A DNA stretch of 64,000 nucleotides from Shewanella fodinae (GCF_014651955.1 NZ_BMXW01000002.1:248760-312759), one strand, 5' to 3'. Shown: positions 50,000-59,104, numbered from the stretch's first letter. Program-made: numbers and translations. Notes: generated by a model from the sequence alone, not told the origin.

Positions 50000-51553
50000 C
50001 TAGCGCGCAAATCGCTGTACCACTTCCACCAAATTGCCGGCAATTTTCTTCAGGTTATGGATACGAGAAGACGCACCTTCTGCATCTTCCTGACAGCTGC
50101 GAGCCATCACCGATATATTGTTGATCTGGTGATTAATATCTTCCGATACATGTGCTTGTTCTTCTACTGCAGCCGCCATTTGCACCGCCATGTTGGAAAT
50201 ACTGCTTAATTCAGAAGCGATACCGCACAACAGATTCTCACTGTCTTTCACCCGATCTAAACCTATCTGGGCTTTCCCCTGCCCTTGCTGGGCAACCGTT
50301 ACGGCCACCCCAGCGCGGTCTGCCAACTCTTTTATAATGGCGTGTATTTCTTTGGTCGATTCCTGAGTCCGACTTGCTAAAGAGCGCACTTCATCGGCAA
50401 CCACCGCAAAACCGCGCCCCTGTTCTCCTGCCCGTGCGGCCTCAATAGCGGCATTCAACGCCAGTAGATTAGTTTGTTCTGCAATCTGCTGGATTATCTG
50501 TGCAACAGACGCAATTTTGTCTGTTTGCTCCGACACGCTGGCAACCGACTCCGAAATGTTGTCAACCGCCACCCGTAGCTCTTCAATCGCATCACTGGTT
50601 TTTATGGCAACCGCTTTGGCCTCACTGGCAAGTGTGGTGGATTTTCTTACCCGCTCAGTAGTCTCGGACACATGACGAGACACTTCGGTAATCGTTGTCG
50701 TCATTTGGTTCATGGCCGTTGCGACCTGTTCCGTTTCCTGATGTTGCCTATCCAGTGTTTGCTCTGAGCGTTCAGTGAGATGAACAGACGCGTCTGTTTC
50801 ATTCACCATGACAGTAGCGGCATGGTCCATCCGCGTCAAAACGGTGTTAAGGTGGGCCCGTTCACTGAGAATCGCAACTTTGATTGCGCCCAGCAGATTG
50901 CGCTGGTCGGTATAACTTTGCACTGCCAATGGATCTCTGAAACCGCCCTCCAGCATTTCCATTAAATTGGTGTATATCTGCTTTTTCGACACAGTAACTA
51001 AGATGGCGTAGATGATAAAAGAGAGCGTTAGAAAGGATTCTGAAAAATTGCTATATCCAGAAAAATATAGCAAGGTACAAACGGTAATAGCGGCCGTGAT
51101 AAACACGTTTTCAACACCAAGCAAACGCTGACGCTGCAACCCTTTACCAGCATTCAAACGTCGATATAACGCATTACAACGTTCAATATCCTGGGGTTTA
51201 GCTTTAGTTCTTACTGATTGAAACCCAACTATTTTCCCATTTTCTGTCATCGGGGTGACATACGCATTTACCCAGTAAAAATCGCCATTTTTGCAGCGAT
51301 TTTTGACAATTCCCATCCAAGGCTTTCCCTGCTTGAGGTATTCCCACATATTACGGAAAGCCTCTGCTGGCATATCTGGATGACGGACGAGATTATGAGG
51401 CTGGCCTATCAGCTCTTCTTTGCTGTAACCACTGATATCAACAAAAGCATGATTACATTCAGTAATAGTGCCATTAAGATCAGTAACAGAAATCAGCTTC
51501 TGATTTTCACTGAATGTGCGCTCTCGGTCGGTGACAGGTAAATTTTTTCGCAT
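50000..51553 (-). CDS. PAS-domain methyl-accepting chemotaxis protein, Aer-like
   Basis: Chemoreceptor of 517 residues from the ATG at 51553 ([14 protein letters not shown]). An N-terminal PAS domain (about residues 20-115; [20 protein letters not shown] and NLVRHPDMP) resembles Aer-type redox or oxygen sensors. A hydrophobic region (about 155-195; [15 protein letters not shown] and [14 protein letters not shown]) gives two membrane segments with almost no periplasmic loop. No clear HAMP domain follows. The signalling hairpin tip is [20 protein letters not shown] and beyond. No CheR-binding pentapeptide is at the C-terminus. Signals through CheA/CheW encoded elsewhere. Confidence 0.92.
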   Translation of the reverse strand: MRKNLPVTDRERTFSENQKLISVTDLNGTITECNHAFVDISGYSKEELIGQPHNLVRHPDMPAEAFRNMWEYLKQGKPWMGIVKNRCKNGDFYWVNAYVTPMTENGKIVGFQSVRTKAKPQDIERCNALYRRLNAGKGLQRQRLLGVENVFITAAITVCTLLYFSGYSNFSESFLTLSFIIYAILVTVSKKQIYTNLMEMLEGGFRDPLAVQSYTDQRNLLGAIKVAILSERAHLNTVLTRMDHAATVMVNETDASVHLTERSEQTLDRQHQETEQVATAMNQMTTTITEVSRHVSETTERVRKSTTLASEAKAVAIKTSDAIEELRVAVDNISESVASVSEQTDKIASVAQIIQQIAEQTNLLALNAAIEAARAGEQGRGFAVVADEVRSLASRTQESTKEIHAIIKELADRAGVAVTVAQQGQGKAQIGLDRVKDSENLLCGIASELSSISNMAVQMAAAVEEQAHVSEDINHQINNISVMARSCQEDAEGASSRIHNLKKIAGNLVEVVQRFAR

Positions 51554-52125
51554 AGAGGTTTCAGTCCCTTGAACTCCGCTGAGGGAATCCAGCAATTAGC
51601 GATTACACAGGTATCATAAGTATTAGCCAACTTTCGTGACCTTCAACTTTTTGTAGTAAATCATTTTATTTTTTATTGAATCCGGGATTACTTAAGAATC
51701 AATAATGCATTGCTCGATGATTTATAATCATCGCCTAATGTAGATTTTTATTTAACACTTGGCTAAAGGAAATTACGACCATTGCTTCAACTGACTAATT
51801 ATTGAACATAATGGCGCGATTAGGACACTTCAAAAACAGCGCCTACTCTACCCATTCAATTTTTGGCGCTAGTGGACGGGCATTGGCTGCTCGAGCAATA
51901 AAGATATAAATCCGTTTATGCTCGCCCCGCCGTTGCCGAGGCGGCTATAAGCACCAACAACGTTAAAGTATTATCACTGTATGTTCGCCGTAGATTTTGG
52001 CTGTTAAATAGAGCTTATGCTGCTACCAGCGGCTGTTTTATTTATACAGCGTCGTTTTTAAATCAACATAACGGGCCTATAAATCAATAAGCATACAACC
52101 CCGTTTGACTGACTCAACAAAACCG
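51554..52125. other. 572-base intergenic region
   Basis: Holds the chemoreceptor promoter (minus strand). It contains a perfect palindrome at 51715-51733, listed separately. I found no convincing ORF; a frame ending ...GASGRALAARAIKI near 51,907 may be a coding remnant but is too short to name. Confidence 0.45.
51715..51733. repeat. Perfect short palindrome upstream of the chemoreceptor gene
   Basis: CGATGATT, 3-base spacer TAT, AATCATCG. It lies 162 bases upstream of the chemoreceptor start and could be an operator. Confidence 0.4.
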
Positions 52126-52317
52126 TTAGCTGATCACCACAATGTTGGTATAGTGCAGAGTTAGACGAACAGAGTTACCACCGCTTGGACTTGCCAAAAG
52201 CGTTACCATATCGCCATCCACACCGAGGATCTGGGCACTCACTGTCGAGCCGTTGAGCAAGATGGGTAAATTATTTTTATTGGCGAGCAAAAATTTACCA
52301 AATTCACTGTCTCCCAT
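52126..52317 (-). CDS. 63-residue protein with Sm/Hfq-like pattern
   Basis: A small protein I do not recognise by name. After a short helix-like start (MGDSEFGKFLLANKNN) the pattern LPILLNGSTVSAQILGVDG, MVTLLAS, SVRLTLHYTNIVVIS follows the alternating beta strands and NG turn of Sm-fold proteins such as Hfq. This is a visual resemblance, not a proven match. It lies 9 bases after the stop of the lipoprotein gene 52327-53232, so the two are an operon. Confidence 0.6.
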   Translation of the reverse strand: MGDSEFGKFLLANKNNLPILLNGSTVSAQILGVDGDMVTLLASPSGGNSVRLTLHYTNIVVIS

Positions 52318-52326
52318 GTGTTCCTC

Positions 52327-53232
52327 CTATTTGAACCCTTCCTGTAACGCTTTTAGGTCTTCGTTGTACTGAGTTTGGCATGTCGATAGCTTCACCTTGT
52401 CTGTGCCCGCCGCCGTCTTACAGGCCGCTAGCTGTTTGTCCAAACTCGCGGTGTAGGTTGCTAACAAAGCGCTGTTGGTGCTTGCTTGAGTCTTCTTGAG
52501 GCTTTCTTCCGCCTTTGCCTTAGCTGCAGCAGCGGTATTCTCTGCAGCTTTAGCCTCATTAGCTTTGGCTTCAGCTTTCAATCTGTCGGCTGTCACCATT
52601 TCGCTTATGACAGTTATAATTTGTTTGATATTCGCTTGAGCTTCACTGGTTGGCAATTCTGCATCCGTTGGTTTACCGGTGAAACCATTAGCAGCCAACA
52701 TGCAGTTGGAAAACAGCATTTCGCGGGACAGCAACACTAGGTCATTACGGCCACCAAGATTCACCATAGTACTGGTTGTTTCCATCCCCAGTTTCAGGGT
52801 CTGGCTTAGGGTGTTGTTCACACTGTTATTGGTGGAAAAATCATTTGAACCGGTTGCCCCACTGCTGCCAGATGCCGCGCTACCATCTTCTGCTGTTGAA
52901 TTACGGCTTAAACTTCTGTCTCGCTCAATCTGATACTCCAGCGCCTGACTCACTACAGCAGTAAGATTATTCACGGCTTCGGCTGTCGCCTTGAACGTTG
53001 TTGACGCCGCAACATCCGGTACAGGTTCAGAACAAACAACCTTCTCGCCATTGCTCTTGGTCCAGATATAAACATTGCGCAGTTGTGCAGGTAATGAGGC
53101 GACTTCTAGCCCTGGGGCGTCCGTCTTACTGAGTGCCGACAGCTCAAGTTTCATGGTTTTTTGTTCAGTGATCCCCAGCGAGGTGCAACCTGTGGTGATT
53201 AACACTAGTGGCAAGAGTCGTAGCAGTTTCAT
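52327..53232 (-). CDS. Hypothetical lipoprotein with Ala/Lys-rich coiled coil
   Basis: A 301-residue lipoprotein. Signal peptide MKLLRLLPLVLITTGC ends in a lipobox; I chose the ATG at 53232, which starts this peptide, over 53265. The middle contains a low-complexity Ser/Asn/Gly segment (residues 115-150). A long Ala/Lys/Glu helix (DRLKAEAKANEAKAAENTAA onward, about 215-260) should form a coiled coil. The C-terminus has two Cys (LAACKTAAG, LSTCQTQY). No family is recognised. The 63-residue Sm-like gene follows in the same operon. Confidence 0.7.
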   Translation of the reverse strand: MKLLRLLPLVLITTGCTSLGITEQKTMKLELSALSKTDAPGLEVASLPAQLRNVYIWTKSNGEKVVCSEPVPDVAASTTFKATAEAVNNLTAVVSQALEYQIERDRSLSRNSTAEDGSAASGSSGATGSNDFSTNNSVNNTLSQTLKLGMETTSTMVNLGGRNDLVLLSREMLFSNCMLAANGFTGKPTDAELPTSEAQANIKQIITVISEMVTADRLKAEAKANEAKAAENTAAAAKAKAEESLKKTQASTNSALLATYTASLDKQLAACKTAAGTDKVKLSTCQTQYNEDLKALQEGFK

Positions 53233-53440
53233 TCCCGTTCCTTGGCATCGGCGTATCCCGAACAAATCCTAGTCAAATGTTATTAAAAAGTAAAATAGTG
53301 GTTTTGAGACTATTGGGGACAAACAGGAAATGCATCTAAAGTGAAACGCGGCAACGCAGAGCGAGAACGTTGAGCTAAGAAGATAAGCGGGAACTGATGT
53401 TTTGCATTCTCCCCTGTGTCGGAAGAAATTTAATGCGTAA

Positions 53441-53671
53441 CCATCTGAACAACATCTGTTTTCGTCACGTAAAGCCATTGTCTATGGAAAAATGTATGCC
53501 ATCAATCACGATGGTATGTTGCGTGTTAAATTGCTGTATACCCTGCCTGGCAATGGCCTACGCCTACGCAGCTATAACCAAGATGAATATCCTGATGAAA
53601 GCTATAACGACGACCAAGTGAAAGTGATTATTGTTATTGGACGAGTGTCTTGGTATTCAGTACTTATTTGA
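53441..53671 (+). pseudogene. C-terminal remnant of an S24-type phage repressor
   Basis: An open frame without an intact start (an in-frame stop lies at 53438-53440) encodes IVYGKMYAINHDGMLRVKLL, then LRLRSYNQDEYPDES and VIIVIGRVSWYS before the stop. This is the pattern of the C-terminal S24/LexA-like peptidase domain of CI-type XRE repressors, including the Lys after Arg-Val. The N-terminal helix-turn-helix and the Ser region are missing, so it is a decayed fragment of a prophage or related element. Confidence 0.7.
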
Positions 53672-53676
53672 CACTC

Positions 53677-55931
53677 TCAAATATCTACAATTCTATATTT
53701 CAGAGCAAAGTGATCTCCCTCATCCATGTATGCCTCTTTTAAAACAACTTTATCTTCATTTGTTTTTCTAATTTGATTCATAGAGTTAATTATTTTACAA
53801 ACCAAGTCTTTTTTATGACTTGGAAATTTATAACCTAAAGTAATGCTGCAAATTTTAGCATTTATCTTTTCTCTATCAACATTTGGATAGGTGTAATTCT
53901 CGTAATTAACTTTATTTGATTTACATGAAAAAATTCTGACTTCATTTTCGTAGCTCCAATCACTGTTTTTTGTCAATAAGTATTGATTAAAAACATAAAG
54001 GTCTCGCTCTCTATTCCTGATAAACTCATCAGAATAGGTAACTTTATCAATACCAAATCCATCGGGAAATTCCCCTCCAAACCAATATTCCACTAAAATA
54101 CCTTTATGCTCATCAGCATAATGCGACCACATAAGCATTGAGTTTATATTGTTTGAAAATGAACATATCTTATAATCAGAATCTATTAAGTTTTCACCTC
54201 CTATACGTTCAAGAGTTGGCATTTCTACAGGATCATTTAATTGTTCCCTAGAAGATAAATAAAAATATCCATTAATCAATGAATCAATTGTATTAATATT
54301 AAAATATGAATATTTAAATAGAGTACTTCTCCTGTTAGCAATAAATGTATTCCACTTAAAATGATTAGATATATCGTCATTGAAAAGTTTTTTGAGATTT
54401 CCTACTTTATCTTTTGAAATAGAAACATTGGATAATAGCTTTGATGTTTCTATATAGTTTCCAATTACAACGTGATTTTTCTGATTAAACTTAATCATTA
54501 ATTCGATTGCATGTTCGTATTCTTTAAAAGCTTCTTTTAACTTTCCTAGTCTCTGATATGCAACTCCCAATGCATTTAATGTAGTCATTGTTGGTTTAAT
54601 TTTTGAGTGTAAATCTTTTATGATGTCAATTAAATAACTGAATTCTGAACACTCTACGCTATAAGATACAAGCTCCATAAATGATTTTTCATCAAAGCCT
54701 CCATTTAGAAACATAGTTTTGCTTTCATCAAATCTTCTTCGATAAAATTTTGCATTCCAAATCATCTCTAAGTTTTTTAGCTCGTCACTTAGATCAGCAT
54801 ATAAAAAATGATTATTCATTGCTGAACTATCTAAAATAGACTTAGAATCAATATAACTTACATAATGCTCAATATCGCAATCTAACTCTTCATCACGTTC
54901 TAACTGCCTTGATATTAAATTTATATTTTTCTTCAATAGAAATATTTTTCTTAAAATTTTTACTTCATTATCGCGAGAGTTAATCCCCTTAATTTTAGCT
55001 AATACATCTAAATCAATATCTTCATTCATTACAAATAAATTAGAAATATAGAAAATCAAATATAATTTATTATCGGCAAGTATTTTATTTAATTGATTTT
55101 CGTTACAAATTGAAATGACAGAATCAAACCTTTTTGCCTTAAATGCACTTGAGATCACCGATGATACAACTTTCTCTTTCTCCTCACAAAGTGAGTAACG
55201 ATAAAAAAACTCTTGGAAAATTTGCTCATAATCGTCTTCAAAAAATATTGATATTTCGAAATCAAATAATTTAGATAAAGCATATTTTTTATCTATTGCA
55301 CCAGAGTTGAACATTTCCTTTATTACAAAAACTGAAACATATTTAACAGATTCCATTAACTCAATAGATTTATCTGATTCACCTAAGTAAAAATATATAG
55401 AAATCAAATATTCATATTTGTAATGACATTCTACATCATCATCTTCCAATACTTCTTTTAAAAAAAGCATATCATCTTTTTCAAGCGTATTTAAATTTCT
55501 GGTTATATAATAAGCATTAGTTAACCTAGTGCCTATTGATTTTTTATTACCTGATTTATAAAGCAGTTTTATACAAACGAGTAATGATACTATATCATGT
55601 CCAGTATTAAAAATGCCCCAATGCGCTTCAATATTTTCCGAGTCAAGTTTTATTGAAAATTGATAATAATCATAGGGGATATGAAGAAGTTCAAATGTAT
55701 TAAATATTTTAAATGCTACATTACCTAAATAACAATAGGCATTTGATTCTGAACCATTTTCATCAATAATTCTTTTCAATGTAACATCAGTCGACTCATT
55801 TTTTAGATATTGTAAAAAATAAAAAAACCCAGATAGGCGTTATTTGTGAAATCATCCAAATAACGGTATAAAAACTCTAAGTTTGAAAACCTTTTATTCC
55901 TTAGGTTGTCTATTATGAATTTATCGTCCAT
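53677..55931 (-). pseudogene. TPR-DUF2971 gene with a frameshift at a T7 run (or frameshift-expressed gene)
   Basis: A good ribosome site (GGTGAG) and ATG at 55931 begin MDDKFIIDNLRNKRFSNLEF. After about 37 codons, at GGTTTTTTTATT (minus strand), this frame soon stops, while the -1 frame continues for over 700 codons to 53677. The joined product would have about 751 residues. The T7 run forms the classical slippery heptamer T_TTT_TTT in the original frame. Middle helices include a TPR (TLNALGVAYQRLGKLKEAFK). The C-terminal 230 residues match DUF2971: NTIDSLINGYFYLSSREQL, LMWSHYADEHKGILV, WSYENEVRIF. The base composition is far more AT-rich than the rest, a sign of horizontal gain. Function unknown. 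Could be a true pseudogene, phase-variable, frameshift-decoded, or a sequencing error. Confidence 0.75.
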
Positions 55932-56106
55932 CTATTTCTCACCATCAAATAAACATAAAATTCTCAAATTTCATCATGTTATTTACGTTTAAACCAAAAC
56001 TGAAATAGTCTCAACATTGATCTTTTTGATTAATGTAACTTTTATATTGGCAGTGTACTTATGTTTTCCTAACCTACACTTAATTTTACTTAATATGAAA
56101 ATTTAA

Positions 56107-56424
56107 ATGCCAATTCTGACCACCAACCCAAGCACCGCCAAGGAACGCGCCGAACACCCCTTGTTAGTGTCACTGCGCTTTGCCTGCTTGACGACCAAAC
56201 ACCGCAATCCAATGGACTGCCCGCGGGTACAGCAACGCGTCGCAGAGTTGAATCGTTTAATACCACCCAAGCCAGCTATCGACAAATTGTATGTCAATCG
56301 TGCTGGCGAATTGGGGCCTTCATTCGTTCTGCGCGTAAACGGCAGTAATTACCAAGCCACCCTCTGGCGCAGTAGCCATCATGCTGCCGCCATTCACCCG
56401 CTATTCAGCCACGCAATCGCGTAG
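56107..56424 (+). CDS. Phage-like hypothetical protein
   Basis: A 105-residue ORF with no recognised domain. The N-terminus MPILTTNPSTAKERAEHPLL follows AT-rich DNA with no clear ribosome site, and base composition jumps sharply at this point, so the 5' end may be truncated. The C-terminal half contains YVNRAGELGPSFVLRVNG. The next gene starts 9 bases after its stop with a strong ribosome site, suggesting a remnant of a compact phage operon. Confidence 0.55.
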   Translation: MPILTTNPSTAKERAEHPLLVSLRFACLTTKHRNPMDCPRVQQRVAELNRLIPPKPAIDKLYVNRAGELGPSFVLRVNGSNYQATLWRSSHHAAAIHPLFSHAIA

Positions 56425-56433
56425 GAGGCTGAT

Positions 56434-56934
56434 ATGGACTACCAATCAACACGCATTCGCACTGCTCGTAAACCGCACAAGTGCTGCGAGTGCCATAACA
56501 CCATCAAGCAGTGTGAAAAATACACGTTTACGTCAGGCGTATGGGATGGCGAACCCGCCAGTTTTAAAACATGCCAGAACTGTTGGGAAATACACGCACA
56601 AACATCGCGTTATGTGAACTTAACACCAAGTGAGTGCGACGACTACCCCTGCTTTGGTGGACTCATTAACTGGTTTGATAACCGCATAAGCTTTGACTAC
56701 CAAGACGAGACGTTCGTGTTGGCTATGGCCAAAGCCATTGGCGTACCGCCACAGCAGTTAGCCACCCAACTCTTAGACTTCACCTTTCAAAATCTTAAAG
56801 CCAACGGCATTTTGGATATCGATGGAACGGTGCAAGAGAAGCAAGCCATCTCAAGTCATAAATCAGTTGGTCAAACGGCTAGATATGATCGTAAAACAAA
56901 GATCGTTGATTCCGTTGAAGGCCATAAAAAATAG
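56434..56934 (+). CDS. Phage-like zinc-ribbon protein
   Basis: A 166-residue protein resembling small proteins common in tailed-phage and prophage operons. A zinc-ribbon-like motif pairs KCCECHNTIKQCEKYTF with FKTCQNCWEIH. The rest is helical, with no known enzyme motif. AGGAGG lies 5 bases before the ATG. It lies close to the 3' end of the tRNA-Leu gene, where integrative elements often sit. Confidence 0.6.
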   Translation: MDYQSTRIRTARKPHKCCECHNTIKQCEKYTFTSGVWDGEPASFKTCQNCWEIHAQTSRYVNLTPSECDDYPCFGGLINWFDNRISFDYQDETFVLAMAKAIGVPPQQLATQLLDFTFQNLKANGILDIDGTVQEKQAISSHKSVGQTARYDRKTKIVDSVEGHKK

Positions 56935-56990
56935 CATTTATCTTCGGAAATCATCTTCGGAAAATGTTCGGCAAGCGAATTTAAGGCATA

Positions 56991-57023
56991 AAAAAAGAGG
57001 TAAGCCGTTTAAGCTAACCTCTT
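56991..57023 (-). terminator. Terminator of the tRNA operon
   Basis: On the minus strand AAGAGGTTAGC pairs with GCTTACCTCTT (one mismatch), followed by a T-run. It lies 21 bases after the tRNA-Leu 3' end. Confidence 0.8.
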
Positions 57024-57043
57024 AATTATTATCGATAAGTAGG

Positions 57044-57130
57044 TGGTACCCGAGGCCGGACTTGAACCGGCACGCTGTAACCAGCGAGGGATTTTAAATC
57101 CCTTGTGTCTACCGATTCCACCACTCGGGC
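57044..57130 (-). tRNA. tRNA-Leu (UAA)
   Basis: An 87-base tRNA with acceptor stem GCCCGAG/CTCGGGT, a long variable arm of type II tRNAs, anticodon TAA within GGGATTTAAAATCCC, TTCAAGT T-loop and encoded CCA. Third gene of a Gly-Cys-Leu cluster read on the minus strand. Its 3' end faces the accessory region. Confidence 0.96.
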
Positions 57131-57141
57131 TCATCGATAAA

Positions 57142-57215
57142 TGGAGGCGCGACCCGGAGTCGAACCGAGGTCCACGGATTTGCAATCCGCTGCATGACCA
57201 CTCTGCCATCGCGCC
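57142..57215 (-). tRNA. tRNA-Cys (GCA)
   Basis: A 74-base tRNA with acceptor stem GGCGCGA/TCGCGCC, anticodon GCA within CGGATTGCAAATCCG, TTCGACT T-loop and encoded CCA. Middle gene of the cluster. Confidence 0.97.
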
Positions 57216-57220
57216 TTTTT

Positions 57221-57296
57221 TGGAGCGACATACCGGGTTCGAACCGGTGACCTATACCTTGGCAAGGTATCGCTCTACCAACTGAGCTAATGTCGC
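57221..57296 (-). tRNA. tRNA-Gly (GCC)
   Basis: A 76-base tRNA with acceptor stem GCGACAT/ATGTCGC, anticodon GCC within ATACCTTGCCAAGGTAT, TTCGAAC T-loop and encoded CCA. First gene of the minus-strand cluster, equivalent to the E. coli glyW-cysT-leuZ order. Confidence 0.97.
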
Positions 57297-57451
57297 ATTC
57301 CTATCGCTGCCGGAGGTTTTGCCCCGACTGCGGTTGGCATTCTACCTATTTAACGAAGGGAGTCAATCGCCAATTGGGCATTTTAAAGCAATGCTGAATC
57401 AGATGCTGGCAATTTGTCCAATTGATTGATTTTCCCGCGCATTCGCTATTT

Positions 57452-57473
57452 AGGCAAACCTCCATGTTTGCCT
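57452..57473 (-). terminator. Weak stem-loop after gapB
   Basis: AGGCAAAC pairs with GTTTGCCT around a 6-base loop, 10 bases after the gapB stop. No strong T-run follows. Confidence 0.4.
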
Positions 57474-57482
57474 TATTCTGCA

Positions 57483-58925
57483 TTACTCGTCTATCTTCGG
57501 CAGGCTAACAAATTCCAGCCCCAGCATTTTGCGCATAACGCCAACCACCTGGCAGCTATAACCGAATTCATTGTCATACCAGACATACAAAATCGCACGG
57601 TTGCCATCGGCAATGGTCGCCTGAGAATCGACCACGCCCGCATAACGTGAGCCGACTAAATCGCTGGAAACAATCTCATGCGATTCAGTAAAGTCGATCT
57701 GGTTCTGCAGTGCAGAATGCAACGCAACACCTTTGAGATATTCGTTCATATCTTCTTTGCTGGTATCGGTTTCAAGATTGAGGCTCAATATTGCCAATGA
57801 AACGTTTGGCGTTGGCACGCGAATAGCGTTGCCAGTCAACTTACCAGCTAACACTGGCAACGCTTTAGCAACCGCTTTAGCGGCGCCGGTTTCAGTGATC
57901 ACCATGTTGAGTGGTGCACTGCGTCCGCGACGATCGGCTTTGTGGTAGTTGTCGATCAGGTTTTGATCGTTGGTATAAGAGTGGATGGTTTCGACGTGTC
58001 CATTGACGATGTGATATTTATCATTTACTGCTTTCAAGACCGGCGTAATTGCATTGGTAGTGCAACTAGCGGCAGAAACAATAATATCTTCTGGCAGAAT
58101 ATCGTTGTCATTAACACCGTATACAACATTCTTGATAGCACCTTTCGCCGGTGCTGTTAACAGCACTTTGGCAGCACCAGGGCATTTCAGATGTTGACCA
58201 AGCCCGGCTTCGTCTTTCCAGATGCCAGTGTTATCAACCACTAATGCGTTGTCGATACCATATTTGGTGTAATCCACTTCGTCTGGAGAATTAGCATAAA
58301 TCACCTGGATATAGGTACCGTTGGCAATAATGGCGTTATTTTCTTCATCGACTTCTACAGAGCCGTTAAACGGACCATGCACTGAATCCCGGCGCAGTAA
58401 ACTGGCACGTTTTTCCAGATCCCCCGGACGGCCACCGCGCAATACAATTGCCCGCAGACGCAGTTTGTTACTGCGACCAGTACGCTCAATCAGCAAGCGC
58501 GCCAACAAACGGCCGATACGACCGAAGCCGTAAAGTACTACGTTGCGCGGTTCTACTTCATCCTGGCACGCAATAGCTTCTGCCAGTTCTTCTTTCATAT
58601 AACGTTCAATCGCTTCAGTGCCGGTATTGTTGGCCCAGTACTTAACCGCCAACTTACCGATATCCACTTTGCACTGTCTCACCGGCAATTTGCTGAGCGC
58701 TTCCAGAAATGGAAAACTTTCCCGCAGACGCAGTTTTTCACCGACATGCCGTCTTACCAGACGATGGGCTTTAATAATATCGATTGTGGAAGCGTTCAAC
58801 AGTGGTTTGCCGTACACCACTACTTCAACGCCCTGATTACGGTACAGTTTACCCAGCATCGGCTGCATGGCTTCAGCCAATTCAAAACGTTCTTGCCAAC
58901 TTTGCAGGTATTTATCAGCGCTCAT
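57483..58925 (-). CDS. gapB: GAPDH-family protein GapB with N-terminal extension
   Basis: Glyceraldehyde-3-phosphate dehydrogenase paralogue of 480 residues, against about 335 for ordinary GAPDH. An added N-terminal region of about 125 residues (MSADKYLQSWQERFELAEAM onward) precedes the Rossmann motif VVLYGFGRIGRLLARLL. The catalytic Cys is in VSAASCTTNAITP, and the His is in [15 protein letters not shown]. Both are intact, so activity is expected; a gluconeogenic or NADP-linked role is plausible. AGGA lies 8 bases before the ATG. Divergent from the DUF2989 gene, with a candidate HexR site between. Confidence 0.92.
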   Translation of the reverse strand: MSADKYLQSWQERFELAEAMQPMLGKLYRNQGVEVVVYGKPLLNASTIDIIKAHRLVRRHVGEKLRLRESFPFLEALSKLPVRQCKVDIGKLAVKYWANNTGTEAIERYMKEELAEAIACQDEVEPRNVVLYGFGRIGRLLARLLIERTGRSNKLRLRAIVLRGGRPGDLEKRASLLRRDSVHGPFNGSVEVDEENNAIIANGTYIQVIYANSPDEVDYTKYGIDNALVVDNTGIWKDEAGLGQHLKCPGAAKVLLTAPAKGAIKNVVYGVNDNDILPEDIIVSAASCTTNAITPVLKAVNDKYHIVNGHVETIHSYTNDQNLIDNYHKADRRGRSAPLNMVITETGAAKAVAKALPVLAGKLTGNAIRVPTPNVSLAILSLNLETDTSKEDMNEYLKGVALHSALQNQIDFTESHEIVSSDLVGSRYAGVVDSQATIADGNRAILYVWYDNEFGYSCQVVGVMRKMLGLEFVSLPKIDE

Positions 58926-59089
58926 TTACAGATCCTTTAGGTCCCAATCTCCAAAAATGACAGGAAATGATTGAGTAACAAATAGAAACGACCAATAATC
59001 AGAACAATGACATCAGTGCCATCGTTTTTGGTCGGCGCTATTTTAAAGAAATCTTGCGGTACAGGCCAGTCCGGAATTCTGAATAACTT

Positions 59090-59104
59090 TGTAATTTTAT
59101 TATA
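59090..59104 (+). promoter_or_regulatory. Candidate HexR operator upstream of the DUF2989 gene / gapB
   Basis: TGTAATTTTATTATA matches the HexR palindrome TGTAATwwwATTACA at all but one position. It lies 18 bases before the DUF2989 ATG and 165 bases from the gapB start. Shares 15 exact bases with the gapA site. Confidence 0.65.

Noticed and set aside
51880-52110. Possible integron attC-like structure in the intergenic region
   Set aside because: GC-rich imperfect inverted segments are present but lack the paired core sites (RYYYAAC/GTTRRRY) in the right order.
53397-53621. 74-residue frame overlapping the repressor remnant
   Set aside because: The S24-like sequence is in a different frame, so this frame is a shadow.
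49900-57044. Search for an att duplicate of the tRNA-Leu 3' end
   Set aside because: No repeat of the last 15 or so bases (GGCCTCGGGTACCA region) was found by eye in the accessory region; it may lie outside the window or have been lost.
57009-57285. Open frames on both strands across the tRNA cluster
   Set aside because: They translate through three well-formed tRNA genes and are chance frames.
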